NCBI RefSeq assembly: GCF_045223415.1
Contig: NZ_JBEQZJ010000008.1
Coordinates: forward strand, 33,520 to 97,519
Reading direction: 5' to 3'
Length of the DNA stretch: 64,000 bases
From: Hoskinsella mucinilytica
GTDB taxonomy: Bacteria; Bacillota_I; Bacilli_A; Erysipelotrichales; Erysipelotrichaceae
The notes below the pieces were generated by a model. That model saw nothing but the letters and a program-made list of their open reading frames with translations. It had not been told where the DNA came from and searched no databases. Every line of letters begins with the position of its first letter. Position 1 is the stretch's first letter. Below, piece by piece: positions 26,986 through 35,618 of this stretch. Made by a program: the position numbers and the translations under genes.

Positions 26986-27486
26986 AAGTTCGATGAAGCC
27001 ACAGGTGCAACAGGTCCACAGGGTCCACAAGGACCTATGGGGAATACTGGACCTGCGGGGGAATCGGCATTACTTCCTCAATTTGCCAGTGGGGGAATGT
27101 ATTCATATTCTGGCAAACAGCTTTGTTCACAAGATGCATTGCCATTTGATATCAGTAATATCCAATGTGGTGTTTGTGTGTCAGATGATTACGAAAGTTT
27201 GATCATAAGACAACCGGGTACCTATATGGTTGAATTTGGAATGTTGGTGTCAAATATGCCATGTGTTGGTGATTGTATCGGAATCGAATTGAATCATGAG
27301 TTATTGATTGAGGAAAGCAGAATGCCTGCATTATGTGAGAATACATTTGTAACGGGGGTTTGTATTCTGATATTGAATGAGCAGGATGAGCTGAGTCTTG
27401 TGGCAGATTGTGAGAATGGTTTTGATTTATGTTGTCACAACAATACCATCAATGCATATCTTGTGGTTCATCAGATCAATGCATAA
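26977..27486 (+). pseudogene. Collagen-like (BclA-type) surface protein, 5' truncated
   Basis: The frame is open from 26977 with no start codon or ribosome site. It begins with seven Gly-X-Y triplets (GATGPQGPQGPMGNTGPAGES at 27004-27066) and continues with a compact C-terminal domain of about 135 residues with several cysteines, ending in AYLVVHQINA. This layout (collagen repeats plus a beta-rich trimerising C-terminal domain) is that of BclA-like exosporium or surface proteins. A complete gene would have a start and usually many more triplets. An internal ATG at 27037 could give a 149-residue product, but no ribosome site precedes it. The missing part probably lies on the far side of the conjugative element. 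The next gene, a glycosyltransferase, is likely its modification partner. Confidence 0.8.
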
Positions 27487-27525
27487 ATGGCAGGGAAACC
27501 TGCCTATACATAGGGGTGAGCAATA

Positions 27526-28506
27526 TTGGAAATCAGTGTATGTATGATTGTGAAAAATGAAGAAGAAGTATTGGCCAGATGTTTGGAATGTGTAAAACAG
27601 TTTGCGGATGAAATTGTGATCGTAGATACCGGTAGTGAGGATGACACAAAGGATATCGCAAAAAAGTATACAGATCTGGTATTTGATTTTGCTTGGTGTG
27701 ATGATTTCGGGAAAGCCAGAAACTTTGCGTTTGATCATGGCACAAAAGATTTCAAGATGTGGCTAGATGCTGATGATGTCATTTTGCCTGAAGATATTAA
27801 AAAGCTTCAAGACTTGAAACAGCGCTTAGATGCTAGTGTGGATATCGTTTTGATGAAATATCATACTGGATTTAATGAACAAGGAGAGCCTACGTTTACG
27901 TATTATCGGGAGCGATTGATCAACGCAAAAAGTCGTTTGGTTTGGCAGGGCGTGATCCATGAAGTGATTCCTCTGATGGGTAAGTTACAATATGAGGACA
28001 TTGCGATCACACATAAAAAAATGCATGTGTCTGATCCTGATCGAAACCTTAGAATATTTGAAAGCTTGTTGAAGCAGGGAAAGACATTGAATCCAAGAGA
28101 GCAGTTTTATTATGCAAGAGAGCTCTATTACCATAGAAGATATGCAGAGGCAATCAAGGAGTTTCAAGTGTTTTTAGATGGAAAACAGGGATGGATAGAA
28201 AATAATATTGATGCTTGCGAAATGATGGGATATTGTTTTTATTATGTGAATCAAGAAGAGGAAGCTTTGAAAAGTTATTTTAGAAGTTTTGTGTATGATG
28301 TACCAAGGGCGGAATTGTGTTGTGATATAGGACAGCATTTGTTTGATCGTCAACAATGGCGTCAAGCGATGTATTGGTTTCAAGTAGCATTGCATTGTGA
28401 GATGAATGTGGAAAGTGGAGGCTTTGTGAGAAAGGAATGTTATGAGAGGATTCCTAATGACAGGATAAGAAGATGTCGTCAACAGTTAGGGTATGAGAAT
28501 ATGTAA
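27526..28506 (+). CDS. GT2 glycosyltransferase with TPR-like tail (SunS type)
   Basis: A 326-residue cytosolic glycosyltransferase. The GT2 domain (1 to about 180) shows SVCMIVKNEEEVLARCLECV, VDTGSEDDT and LDADD, the nucleotide-sugar and metal-binding motifs. The C-terminal part (about 190-310) is made of helical pairs resembling TPRs (REQFYYARELYYHRRYAEAI). Similar enzymes glycosylate peptides and surface proteins. It follows the collagen-like remnant by 39 bases on the same strand, and collagen-like proteins are commonly O-glycosylated, so that protein is its probable substrate. The start is TTG 27526 with GGGGTGAG upstream. With the substrate gene broken, the enzyme may now lack its partner. 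Confidence 0.88.
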   Translation: MEISVCMIVKNEEEVLARCLECVKQFADEIVIVDTGSEDDTKDIAKKYTDLVFDFAWCDDFGKARNFAFDHGTKDFKMWLDADDVILPEDIKKLQDLKQRLDASVDIVLMKYHTGFNEQGEPTFTYYRERLINAKSRLVWQGVIHEVIPLMGKLQYEDIAITHKKMHVSDPDRNLRIFESLLKQGKTLNPREQFYYARELYYHRRYAEAIKEFQVFLDGKQGWIENNIDACEMMGYCFYYVNQEEEALKSYFRSFVYDVPRAELCCDIGQHLFDRQQWRQAMYWFQVALHCEMNVESGGFVRKECYERIPNDRIRRCRQQLGYENM

Positions 28507-28660
28507 GCTTGAAGGTTAGGGTCACATGATACACATGTGGCTTTAACGAAAGCTTTAAGTTAAAACATAAGAGTTAGTCTATCGTGCGTACCATGCCATA
28601 TAAATGATGTACTAAAACGAATTGTAAAGGCAACTTTATGTTTGTTCATATGATCACAGC

Positions 28661-29671
28661 TTATCCTTTTTTATATTTGTCAAGATTAATTTCAAGCATA
28701 GACATAATTTCATCTCGAACTTCTTTTTGTTCTAATATTTCACAGAAGTTCAGATATTGCAATGCAAAATAAATAATACCCTGTGTGGTACTATTGACTC
28801 TTACATAAAAATAATCTTTATCATGTTGATCTTCTCTAAGCATGATGTCCATACCAAATTGATCTAGGATATCATCAAGGATTTTCTTGTGACAGTGCAT
28901 CAGGATAGATTTGATTTCTCCACCATACATATAGGATTTTGTTCGTGTATACTCATAAGGATCTTGAGATTGAGGCAATGAAGGAGCATTTTGTGCTTCT
29001 AGTAATTGAATATCGGCAATCTTATCTACACGATAATGGCTCATAGAATTCATATGATGTGTGTTCTTACAGATCAGATACGTGTTATCATTTTCTGTTA
29101 CTACATAATAAGGATATACCGTATGGATTTTTGGTACATCAGGATGATTGGCATCGATAGGAACTCTTTTCAGTTTTTTGTTAAGCTCATAATGCATATA
29201 AGAAAAGGATACTGCAATGTGTCTGTTAATGGCATCTAGTAGTAATTCTATATTATAGAAAAATTGTTGATTTATAGTCTTTCTGGGGTTTGCGATATGT
29301 ACGGTATTGTGAAATTGTTTTTTAAAGTAATCACTTTGTGTGTCTAATAATTTTTCAATGAGATCCTTAGCGTTTATTTTTGGAATGAAATGTGCAGAAT
29401 GTATGGCATTGCTTAAAAGATAAACTTCAGTCTTTTCAAATTGACGATCCACTAAATATTTCCCGTCTAAAAAATTATCTGATGATTTGATTTCTATACC
29501 ATATTCAGATAATGCATCAATATGATTTTTTAAGGTACCTCGATTAACATCAATATTGTATATCTGTTTTAAATACTTTTGTATTTTTACGGAATTTAAT
29601 GGATGATCCTCATCACTATATTTTTTGTATATTTCATAAATCATAAATGCCAATACTCTATTATTTTTCAT
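28661..29671 (-). CDS. WYL-domain transcriptional regulator
   Basis: A 336-residue regulator. An N-terminal winged helix (about 1-75: LAFMIYEIYKKYSD, then VNRGTLKNHIDALSEYGIEI) is followed by a WYL domain (about 150-240: VYPYYVVTENDNTYLICK, then MSHYRVDKIADI) and a WCX-like C-terminus. WYL proteins bind nucleic-acid or nucleotide ligands and often control mobile or defence genes. It is divergent from the PemK/MazF-like gene at 29776 with a 104-bp shared promoter region, so it probably controls that gene and itself. Confidence 0.9.
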   Translation of the reverse strand: MKNNRVLAFMIYEIYKKYSDEDHPLNSVKIQKYLKQIYNIDVNRGTLKNHIDALSEYGIEIKSSDNFLDGKYLVDRQFEKTEVYLLSNAIHSAHFIPKINAKDLIEKLLDTQSDYFKKQFHNTVHIANPRKTINQQFFYNIELLLDAINRHIAVSFSYMHYELNKKLKRVPIDANHPDVPKIHTVYPYYVVTENDNTYLICKNTHHMNSMSHYRVDKIADIQLLEAQNAPSLPQSQDPYEYTRTKSYMYGGEIKSILMHCHKKILDDILDQFGMDIMLREDQHDKDYFYVRVNSTTQGIIYFALQYLNFCEILEQKEVRDEIMSMLEINLDKYKKG

Positions 29672-29775
29672 TATGCATCACCTATATCTATTCTAACATA
29701 TAGTGAATATTAAAATGATGTAAATTTTGAACAGTTTGTTTTTTATAATAAAAAAGAGAATAGAGGTGATAAAAA
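29672..29775. promoter_or_regulatory. Divergent promoter region, WYL regulator / MazF-like gene
   Basis: A 104-bp AT-rich region between two divergent starts. On the plus strand TATAAT lies at 29744-29749, followed by AGAGGTGAT as ribosome site. A matching -35 is not obvious, which would fit a promoter that depends on an activator. Confidence 0.5.
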
Positions 29776-30849
29776 ATGAAGCATAAACTGGCAAATATTA
29801 AGAAAGAGGGAATAAAGCATATGAAAATGAAAATAATAAACAGCTGTTTTCATATTATCGAAACTTTAAATCCTACAGTTACCTGGGATGTCGATAGTGT
29901 AAGAGTGCAAGATGTGATTTGGTGTCGTATGCCATTGGATAAGGAAGAATTAATGAACATTCCTCCGGGACATCGAACACGTCCTTATGTAATCGTATCT
30001 GTCGATGAAGAAAAAGTGATGGGTTTTGCTTGTTCTTCCTCATTAAGTAAGCGTGTAAGCATGGAAAAACAATATGAAATCCATCATCAAAATTATCAGT
30101 TATCTAAATCTTCCTATGTTGATACCACTCGTATGTGGAATCTGCCTTATGATTGTATGGAGACCTATTATTTTACGTTGAGCAAAGAAGATTTTAATAA
30201 AATCTTAGAATGTTGGAAAAGGCCGGTATCATCACATGATAATGGAATCGGCGTGGGGACGATCATAAGTGATCAGGAAAAGTATTATTATATTTATCGT
30301 TATCAAAATCAACACTATCATGTTCATCCATTGATGGATCGAAGGGTTAATGCTAAACATGTTTATATACCATTTGCATTGAACCGAAACGTTTATTATA
30401 TTGATTGTAGTACAACAATGAAATTACCTGAGCATGTGAATGTATATAAACAGATGCAATTATCCGGGAAGCATATACAGGAATTTAATCAAAAGAAAAA
30501 AATGTTACAAAAATCTCATACTAATCATGAAGAATTTGAACACCTTAAAACAGATGTTCATTTACAATTTCCGATTGGTCAAAGCTTTCAAACAGAAGAT
30601 GGTATGAATGTTTTTGTATATTTATTTCATATCAAAAACAAAGCTTATGGCGTATTTGAAGATGAAAAAACAGTAGGCTATTCCTTACGAAGACAGAATA
30701 CAGATGCTATGAAAAAACTCATAATGAGAAAGAATGATGAAATTGAGTATATTTTGACTCATATGAAGGTGAATAAGAGAGATGCATTATTTATTCAGCA
30801 TATTCAGCATGTATTCCATCAACAGAAGGCATCTGAAATCATAGCGTAA
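29776..30849 (+). CDS. PemK/MazF-like domain fusion protein of unknown function
   Basis: A 357-residue protein. Residues about 35-150 resemble the PemK/MazF fold: VQDVIWCRMPL, then GHRTRPYVIVSVDEEKVMGF with the conserved RPxVIVS strand, SKSSYVDTTRMWNLP and the final helix LSKEDFNKILE. MazF enzymes are RNases; whether this one keeps an active site is unclear, since the family's key Arg and Thr/Ser can only be matched loosely. The C-terminal 200 residues show two beta-rich blocks (GTIISDQEKYYYIYRYQNQ and IGQSFQTEDGMNVFVYLFHI) that look like a duplicated SH3-type unit, and they end in helices. No antitoxin gene is adjacent. It is divergent from a WYL regulator. Start ATG 29776 has AGAGGTGAT. Confidence 0.6.
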   Translation: MKHKLANIKKEGIKHMKMKIINSCFHIIETLNPTVTWDVDSVRVQDVIWCRMPLDKEELMNIPPGHRTRPYVIVSVDEEKVMGFACSSSLSKRVSMEKQYEIHHQNYQLSKSSYVDTTRMWNLPYDCMETYYFTLSKEDFNKILECWKRPVSSHDNGIGVGTIISDQEKYYYIYRYQNQHYHVHPLMDRRVNAKHVYIPFALNRNVYYIDCSTTMKLPEHVNVYKQMQLSGKHIQEFNQKKKMLQKSHTNHEEFEHLKTDVHLQFPIGQSFQTEDGMNVFVYLFHIKNKAYGVFEDEKTVGYSLRRQNTDAMKKLIMRKNDEIEYILTHMKVNKRDALFIQHIQHVFHQQKASEIIA

Positions 30850-30927
30850 ATGCGGAGAGTATCATGAAAGTCTCTTTATAGTGGTTGAAATTTTAAACAT
30901 TATATCCTATAGGTATCAAGAGAAAGA

Positions 30928-31245
30928 ATGGTCATTATGAACTATATTACCATTACAGGGGCGAACCATCAATTTGGTATGGAAGTGTTCCTTGTTGGAC
31001 AGATTTTGTATCTTGAAAAGGATGAATATAATGAATTCGATGATGAAGTGATTCGGGTCATGAGTGATGCAAATGTAATCTATGGATATGTTGCGAATAG
31101 CGTCTATACAGTAGCAAGAGGAACCAAAAGTGCCGGATGTATTTATGATACATTTGAACATGTGCAGAAGATCGAGGTGAATTTTATTAATGGAAATAGT
31201 GTCATTGCGGAATTTGAGGAAGATAGGAAGATAAAAGTGATATAG
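30928..31245 (+). CDS. Stand-alone HIRAN domain protein
   Basis: A 105-residue protein made almost only of a HIRAN domain: ITITGANHQFG, GQILYLEKDEYNEFDDEVIRV, IYGYVANSVYTVARG. HIRAN domains bind DNA 3' ends or damaged DNA and usually sit in helicases; stand-alone copies occur in bacteria. ATG 30928 and ATG 30937 are both possible, and AGAGAAAG lies upstream. It is on the same strand as the MazF-like gene with an 78-base gap, so co-transcription is possible. Confidence 0.75.
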   Translation: MVIMNYITITGANHQFGMEVFLVGQILYLEKDEYNEFDDEVIRVMSDANVIYGYVANSVYTVARGTKSAGCIYDTFEHVQKIEVNFINGNSVIAEFEEDRKIKVI

Positions 31246-31404
31246 GTTTAGAAAAAAAAGAAATCTTTTCGTCAAATGAAAGAAATGTGGAGAAAGGATT
31301 AACATTTATCCTACATATGGTAAATGAATTATCCATATAGAATCGAATATGAATATAAAGGATACCAAGTATTATATTATGAACTGTTTAAAAAAAATTA
31401 AAAT

Positions 31405-31445
31405 AAAAGAAGAAATTATCACACTATTAGATAATTTCTTCTTTT
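31405..31445. terminator. Strong bidirectional terminator
   Basis: A 16-bp perfect stem (AAAAGAAGAAATTATC at 31405-31420 with 31430-31445) and a 9-base loop, with A/T runs in both directions. It separates the plus-strand HIRAN gene from the minus-strand gene at 31472. Confidence 0.9.
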
Positions 31446-31471
31446 CTAAATATCAAGGGAATAATTGTCTT

Positions 31472-31996
31472 CTATGATTCTACCATGCTTTTAAAGAAGG
31501 TATTGGTGCCATATGTTTTATCGCATAATTCAATGGTTCGATATAGACCATATAGTGCCAGAATGAAGAAATCATACATGAGAAGTTGTTCCCCATAATC
31601 TAAAGATGTTTGATCCAAGTCCATCCCAAATTCTTCATTATTGATATCCATTTTTTGTAACAGCTTATCTGTTAAGAGAACTTCGTCTATATGTGCTACT
31701 TCAAAAACATCATATTCAATATTATTATGTTTTCCATACAAACTAGCTATCGCCAATGTAACTATTTTTCTTCCATCTTTACTAGATAAATCATATTGTG
31801 TGTATAAATCAAATAAATTAGAAGCAAAAGCGGTTTCTAGATCATTTAACATTTCATTAGATTCTGTTTCAAAGTCTCTATTTAAACTTAAAATTTCTTT
31901 CCGTGCTTTTTGTGGTAGCTTTTCTAATTTATATGAGGTTAAAGGTTCATCACCTGTAGAAACTAGGTCATTATATTTTTTAGCTGTTCTTCCCAT
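31472..31996 (-). CDS. Hypothetical protein (174 aa)
   Basis: A helical, acidic protein with no recognised domain. The C-terminal half is hydrophobic in places (MYDFFILALYGLYRTIELCD) but does not form a clear membrane span. The start lies within the end of the upstream 77-aa gene (34-base overlap), so the two are co-translated and may act together. No function can be assigned. Confidence 0.75.
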   Translation of the reverse strand: MGRTAKKYNDLVSTGDEPLTSYKLEKLPQKARKEILSLNRDFETESNEMLNDLETAFASNLFDLYTQYDLSSKDGRKIVTLAIASLYGKHNNIEYDVFEVAHIDEVLLTDKLLQKMDINNEEFGMDLDQTSLDYGEQLLMYDFFILALYGLYRTIELCDKTYGTNTFFKSMVES

Positions 31997-32196
31997 AATC
32001 GTGTTTCATCCTTATCATCTTCTAATTGATTTCTTTTCTGAAAGTTTTCCAAAAGAAAAGCAAGATATTCTTTGGCTTGATCTTCAGTATAATTTAGCTT
32101 TAATAAATCGTTATAAGCTTGATCAGTGGCTTTGTTCTTTTTTAAAGCTTCTTCTAAATAGGATAAAGCTCTTTCTCTTACAATTTCACGTGACAT
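31963..32196 (-). CDS. Hypothetical small helical protein (77 aa)
   Basis: A charged helical protein (MSREIVRERALSYLEEALKK onwards) with no known domain. ATG 32196 has GGAGG 8 bases before it; a longer start at 32211 overlaps that box. It forms a two-gene unit with the 174-aa protein downstream. The pair arrangement (small charged protein, overlapping larger partner) resembles toxin-antitoxin or chaperone-client pairs, but nothing in the sequence proves this. Confidence 0.7.
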   Translation of the reverse strand: MSREIVRERALSYLEEALKKNKATDQAYNDLLKLNYTEDQAKEYLAFLLENFQKRNQLEDDKDETRLWEEQLKNIMT

Positions 32197-32367
32197 AATG
32201 GTATCCTCCAATTTTTATATGTCATTTTATTAACTTTTTTATCATCAGGAAGCAATCATTTATAATTTAAAGGATTAGATTTTGTTCGATTTTGTATTAA
32301 ATGAATGAAAAGAATCCTAATTTTATAAAGATGTAGTATAATTAATACCGTTTTGGAGTGTGATTTG

Positions 32368-33324
32368 ATGAAAAAAGAAGTTTTATTATCTAAGACCTAT
32401 GTTGTGGTTTTATTGGCGATGCTATGTTGTTTGTTGTGGGGAAGTGCCACCCCTTCTATTAAAATAGGGTATGAATTATTTCACATAGATGTAGAGGATA
32501 CTGCTTCCATTATGTTATTTGCTGGGATCAGATTCATATTGGCGGGAGTTATGGTGCTTTTGTTTCAATTCGTTACATCAAGAGATACATTAAAATGGCA
32601 TCAAGGAACCGCAAAAAGGATTATGATTCTAGCGCTAACTCAGACCTTTGGACAGTATTTTTTCTTTTATATCGGATTAGCTCATACAACTGGTGTAAAA
32701 GGGGCTATCATTACGGGATTTAATGTGTTTTTAGCGATTTTGGTTTCAAGCTTGTGGTTTCATTTTGAATCATTGAATAGAAAGAAAGTAATCGGATGTT
32801 TACTTGGTTTTGTTGGTATCGTTGTAATCAATTTAACTCCTAATAGTGAGATGAATGCAGGGTTTTCAATTTTAGGAGAAGGATTTGTTTTTTTAGCTCA
32901 AGTCGCTTATGCATTTTCAAGCGCATTGATAAAAAAATTCTCTGCAATCGATCATGCGGTTATGTTAAGTGGAAGTCAGTTTTTATTAGGCGGGAGTTTA
33001 TTGGCTTTGACTGGTGTATTCATGGGCGGACATATTACGATTTATGGAATTGAATGTGTTTTGATTTTATGTTATTTGGCATTCATTTCAGCAGTGGCTT
33101 ATACAGTATGGGGAATTTTATTAAAATATCATCCTGTTAGTAAAGTGAGTATCTATGGATTCATGAATCCAATGTTTGGGGTGTTTTTATCTGCGGTGGT
33201 GTTAGGTGAGGGTAATCAGGCATTTAGTGTGCAGGGTTTGTTAGCATTATGTTTGGTAGTGTTGGGAATAGTAGTTGTAAATAGGGTAAAGCATTCTGAT
33301 GACAGTATCGTTAAGAATATTTGA
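32368..33324 (+). CDS. EamA/DMT-family transporter
   Basis: A 318-residue integral membrane protein with about ten hydrophobic segments in two related halves, the EamA arrangement. The first has LLWGSATPSIKIGYE, the typical helix-1 motif of drug/metabolite transporters; the second half has the SGSQFLLGGSLLAL and VAYTVWGILLKYHPVSKVS blocks. Family members export metabolites or amino acids; the substrate is unknown. Start ATG 32368 has GGAG 10 bases upstream. It stands as a single gene. Confidence 0.9.
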   Translation: MKKEVLLSKTYVVVLLAMLCCLLWGSATPSIKIGYELFHIDVEDTASIMLFAGIRFILAGVMVLLFQFVTSRDTLKWHQGTAKRIMILALTQTFGQYFFFYIGLAHTTGVKGAIITGFNVFLAILVSSLWFHFESLNRKKVIGCLLGFVGIVVINLTPNSEMNAGFSILGEGFVFLAQVAYAFSSALIKKFSAIDHAVMLSGSQFLLGGSLLALTGVFMGGHITIYGIECVLILCYLAFISAVAYTVWGILLKYHPVSKVSIYGFMNPMFGVFLSAVVLGEGNQAFSVQGLLALCLVVLGIVVVNRVKHSDDSIVKNI

Positions 33325-33520
33325 TGAATTATAAAATATAGTTACTAGATTTGTAATAGATGATTTCTATCGATATTGAAATTACTCTGCATAAAATTGT
33401 GAAATTTACGAAAAATTAAAATTATCTAGTTTATCAAAGACTTCTGTAGTATAATATGGTCGGTTGTGTATGTCGTAACTAAAAAAGCAAGTTTTTTAAT
33501 AGATAAAGGAGTATTAAGAC

Positions 33521-34339
33521 ATGTTTAAAAGTGTTCAATATGTATTAAAAGAAAACTTCACGAATTTGTATCGAATATTCTGTATAGCAAAATATGAATT
33601 GTTAGCTGATATGAGAGATTCTAAATTTGGATTGTTTTGGAATTTTGCATCTCCTGCAATTCAAGTATTCACATACTGGTTAATTTTTGGTATTGCATGG
33701 CATAAAAAACCTGTAGGAAGTATTAGCTACCTACCGTGGTTAGTTGTAGGTTATGCAGCTTGGTGGTTCATACAGCCATGTATACAAAATGGGTGTAGTG
33801 CAATTTTTTCGAAAACAAATGTTATTACTAAAATGAAATTTCCAGTCAGTGTATTACCAGCTACTATTTGTGCAAAGGAATTATTTAATCACCTCTGTAT
33901 GTTGGTTATTGCTTTTGTTACATTATTAATCTGTGGGTACTATCCAAATTTATATTGGTTTGGTTTGATTTATTATGCATTGTGTGCATTTGTATTTGTA
34001 GAGGCAGTATCTTTAATTTTGTCTGTTTTGACGATGTTGTGGAGGGATGTAAGAAAACTTATTACTTCACTCATGCGTATGTTAATGTATTTTTCACCAG
34101 TTATTTGGGAATGTCATTTCGATGCTAAAGTACCATATCATAATATATTAAACTCTATTATGAAGTTAAATCCTGTTTACTATATTGTGAATGGATATAG
34201 AGATTCAGTTTTTTATGGTAAAACAATTTTTGATCATCCTGCTCAAATGTTGTATTTCTGGTGTTTAGTATTAATACTATTCGTGATAGGATGTATGTTA
34301 ATGTATAAATTCAAACGTAAATTTATAGATATGATCTAG
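33521..34339 (+). CDS. tagG: ABC-2 type polysaccharide/teichoic-acid exporter permease (TagG-like)
   Basis: A 272-residue permease with six membrane segments of the ABC-2 family (PF01061). The N-terminal RDSKFGLFWNFASPAIQVF and the MYFSPVIWE block are characteristic of TagG/Wzm proteins, which move undecaprenyl-linked wall polymers to the outside. AAAGGAG precedes the ATG. A TATAAT lies at 33450-33455, about 65 bases before the start. It is followed 12 bases later by its ATPase, and the gene set downstream makes and modifies the polymer. Confidence 0.93.
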   Translation: MFKSVQYVLKENFTNLYRIFCIAKYELLADMRDSKFGLFWNFASPAIQVFTYWLIFGIAWHKKPVGSISYLPWLVVGYAAWWFIQPCIQNGCSAIFSKTNVITKMKFPVSVLPATICAKELFNHLCMLVIAFVTLLICGYYPNLYWFGLIYYALCAFVFVEAVSLILSVLTMLWRDVRKLITSLMRMLMYFSPVIWECHFDAKVPYHNILNSIMKLNPVYYIVNGYRDSVFYGKTIFDHPAQMLYFWCLVLILFVIGCMLMYKFKRKFIDMI

Positions 34340-34351
34340 GTAGGTGAAAAA

Positions 34352-35203
34352 ATGGCTAAGAATACATATGAGGCGATACAATATGCCGTCGAAATGGAAA
34401 ATGTTTCTAAGATATATAAATTAAAGAAAAAAGATGGGCAAAAAAGCGGTGAACATGAACGTTTTTATGCTTTAAAAGATATTTCTTTGAAAATTGAAAA
34501 AGGAGACGTTGTTGGTATCCTAGGAACAAATGGCTCTGGTAAATCTACATTATCCGTGATTTTATCTGGTATTTCGGATATCGATGGTGGAAAAATGAAC
34601 ATCAATGGGGAACAAGCGTTGATTTCAATAAATACAGGCTTGAATAATCAGTTAACTGGATTAGAAAATATCGCAGTGAAGGGAGCTTTGCTTGGTTTCA
34701 ATAAGAAGCGAATCAAAGAAATAACAGATGGCGTTATTGAGTTTGCTGAACTTGGAGATTTTCTTTATCAACCCGTTAAAAAATATTCAAGTGGTATGAA
34801 GTCTAGATTAGGTTTTTCTATCTCACTTGCTTTGAATCCAGATATTTTTATTGTGGATGAAGCTCTATCTGTAGGTGATAAGGGATTTGCTCAAAAGTGT
34901 TTAAATAGAATGAAAAAATTAAGAGATGAGCAAGATAAAACAATACTATTTATATCACATTCTTTGCCTCAAGTTCGAGATTTCTGTAAAACAGGAATAT
35001 GGATTGAGGGAGGAAAATTAGTTGAAATGGGAGATATCAATACTGTATGTGATCATTATGCTGAATATGTAGACAATCTTAATAAATTATCCGATAAAGA
35101 TAAGAAAAAAATGTTGGATGAAAAATTCAAAAAACGATTGATCGTAGATGATAATCCAACTTTTATTCAGAAAATCCAAAGAAAATTGAGAGGAGTACAA
35201 TAA
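34352..35203 (+). CDS. tagH: Teichoic-acid/polysaccharide exporter ATPase (TagH-like)
   Basis: A 283-residue ABC ATPase. Walker A GTNGSGKST (about residue 63), signature YSSGMKSRLGFS and Walker B IFIVDEALSVGD are present, and the H-loop is FISHS. The LSVGD after Walker B is the hallmark of TagH/Wzt-type polymer exporters. There is a short C-terminal tail (about 45 residues) and no carbohydrate-binding domain, so substrate choice likely rests with the permease. The stop shares one base with the start of the cytidylyltransferase gene. Confidence 0.94.
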   Translation: MAKNTYEAIQYAVEMENVSKIYKLKKKDGQKSGEHERFYALKDISLKIEKGDVVGILGTNGSGKSTLSVILSGISDIDGGKMNINGEQALISINTGLNNQLTGLENIAVKGALLGFNKKRIKEITDGVIEFAELGDFLYQPVKKYSSGMKSRLGFSISLALNPDIFIVDEALSVGDKGFAQKCLNRMKKLRDEQDKTILFISHSLPQVRDFCKTGIWIEGGKLVEMGDINTVCDHYAEYVDNLNKLSDKDKKKMLDEKFKKRLIVDDNPTFIQKIQRKLRGVQ

Positions 35204-35598
35204 TGAAAAAAGTTATTACTTATGGGACTTTTGATTTGTTTCATATAGGACATTTAAATATTTTAAAACGTGCTAAGGAATTGGGGGATTATTTGATTGT
35301 TGCTGTAAGTACAGATAAATTCAACTGGGAAGAAAAAGGTAAGGTTTGTCAAATAAAAGATACCGATAGAATGGCAATTGTTGAAGCAATTAAATATGTA
35401 GATGAAGTAATACCAGAAACATGTTGGGAACAAAAAGTGCAAGATGTCCAAAAATATGGAATTGATGTTTTTGTCATGGGAGATGATTGGGAAGGAAAAT
35501 TTGATTTTTTAAAAGAATATTGTGATGTAGTTTATTTACCTAGAACAGATGGTATTTCTAGTACACAAATAAAGCAAGAATTAAAAGAAAAGAAATAG
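35203..35598 (+). CDS. tagD: Glycerol-3-phosphate cytidylyltransferase (TagD)
   Basis: A 131-residue enzyme making CDP-glycerol from CTP and glycerol-3-phosphate, the donor for poly-glycerolphosphate synthesis. The TYGTFDLFHIGH motif (CTP-binding HxGH, residues 5-16) and the C-terminal RTDGISST motif are both present. Its length matches TagD. GAGGAG precedes the ATG. Direct linkage to the exporter and glycerophosphotransferases shows that the polymer contains glycerol phosphate. Confidence 0.95.
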   Translation: MKKVITYGTFDLFHIGHLNILKRAKELGDYLIVAVSTDKFNWEEKGKVCQIKDTDRMAIVEAIKYVDEVIPETCWEQKVQDVQKYGIDVFVMGDDWEGKFDFLKEYCDVVYLPRTDGISSTQIKQELKEKK

Positions 35599-35618
35599 TG
35601 AAAGGTTGGCAATGATCA

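Noticed and set aside
26942..27202. An 86-residue plus-strand frame starting in the junction
   Set aside because: It is out of frame with the Gly-X-Y coding sequence it overlaps, and its peptide has no domain-like composition.
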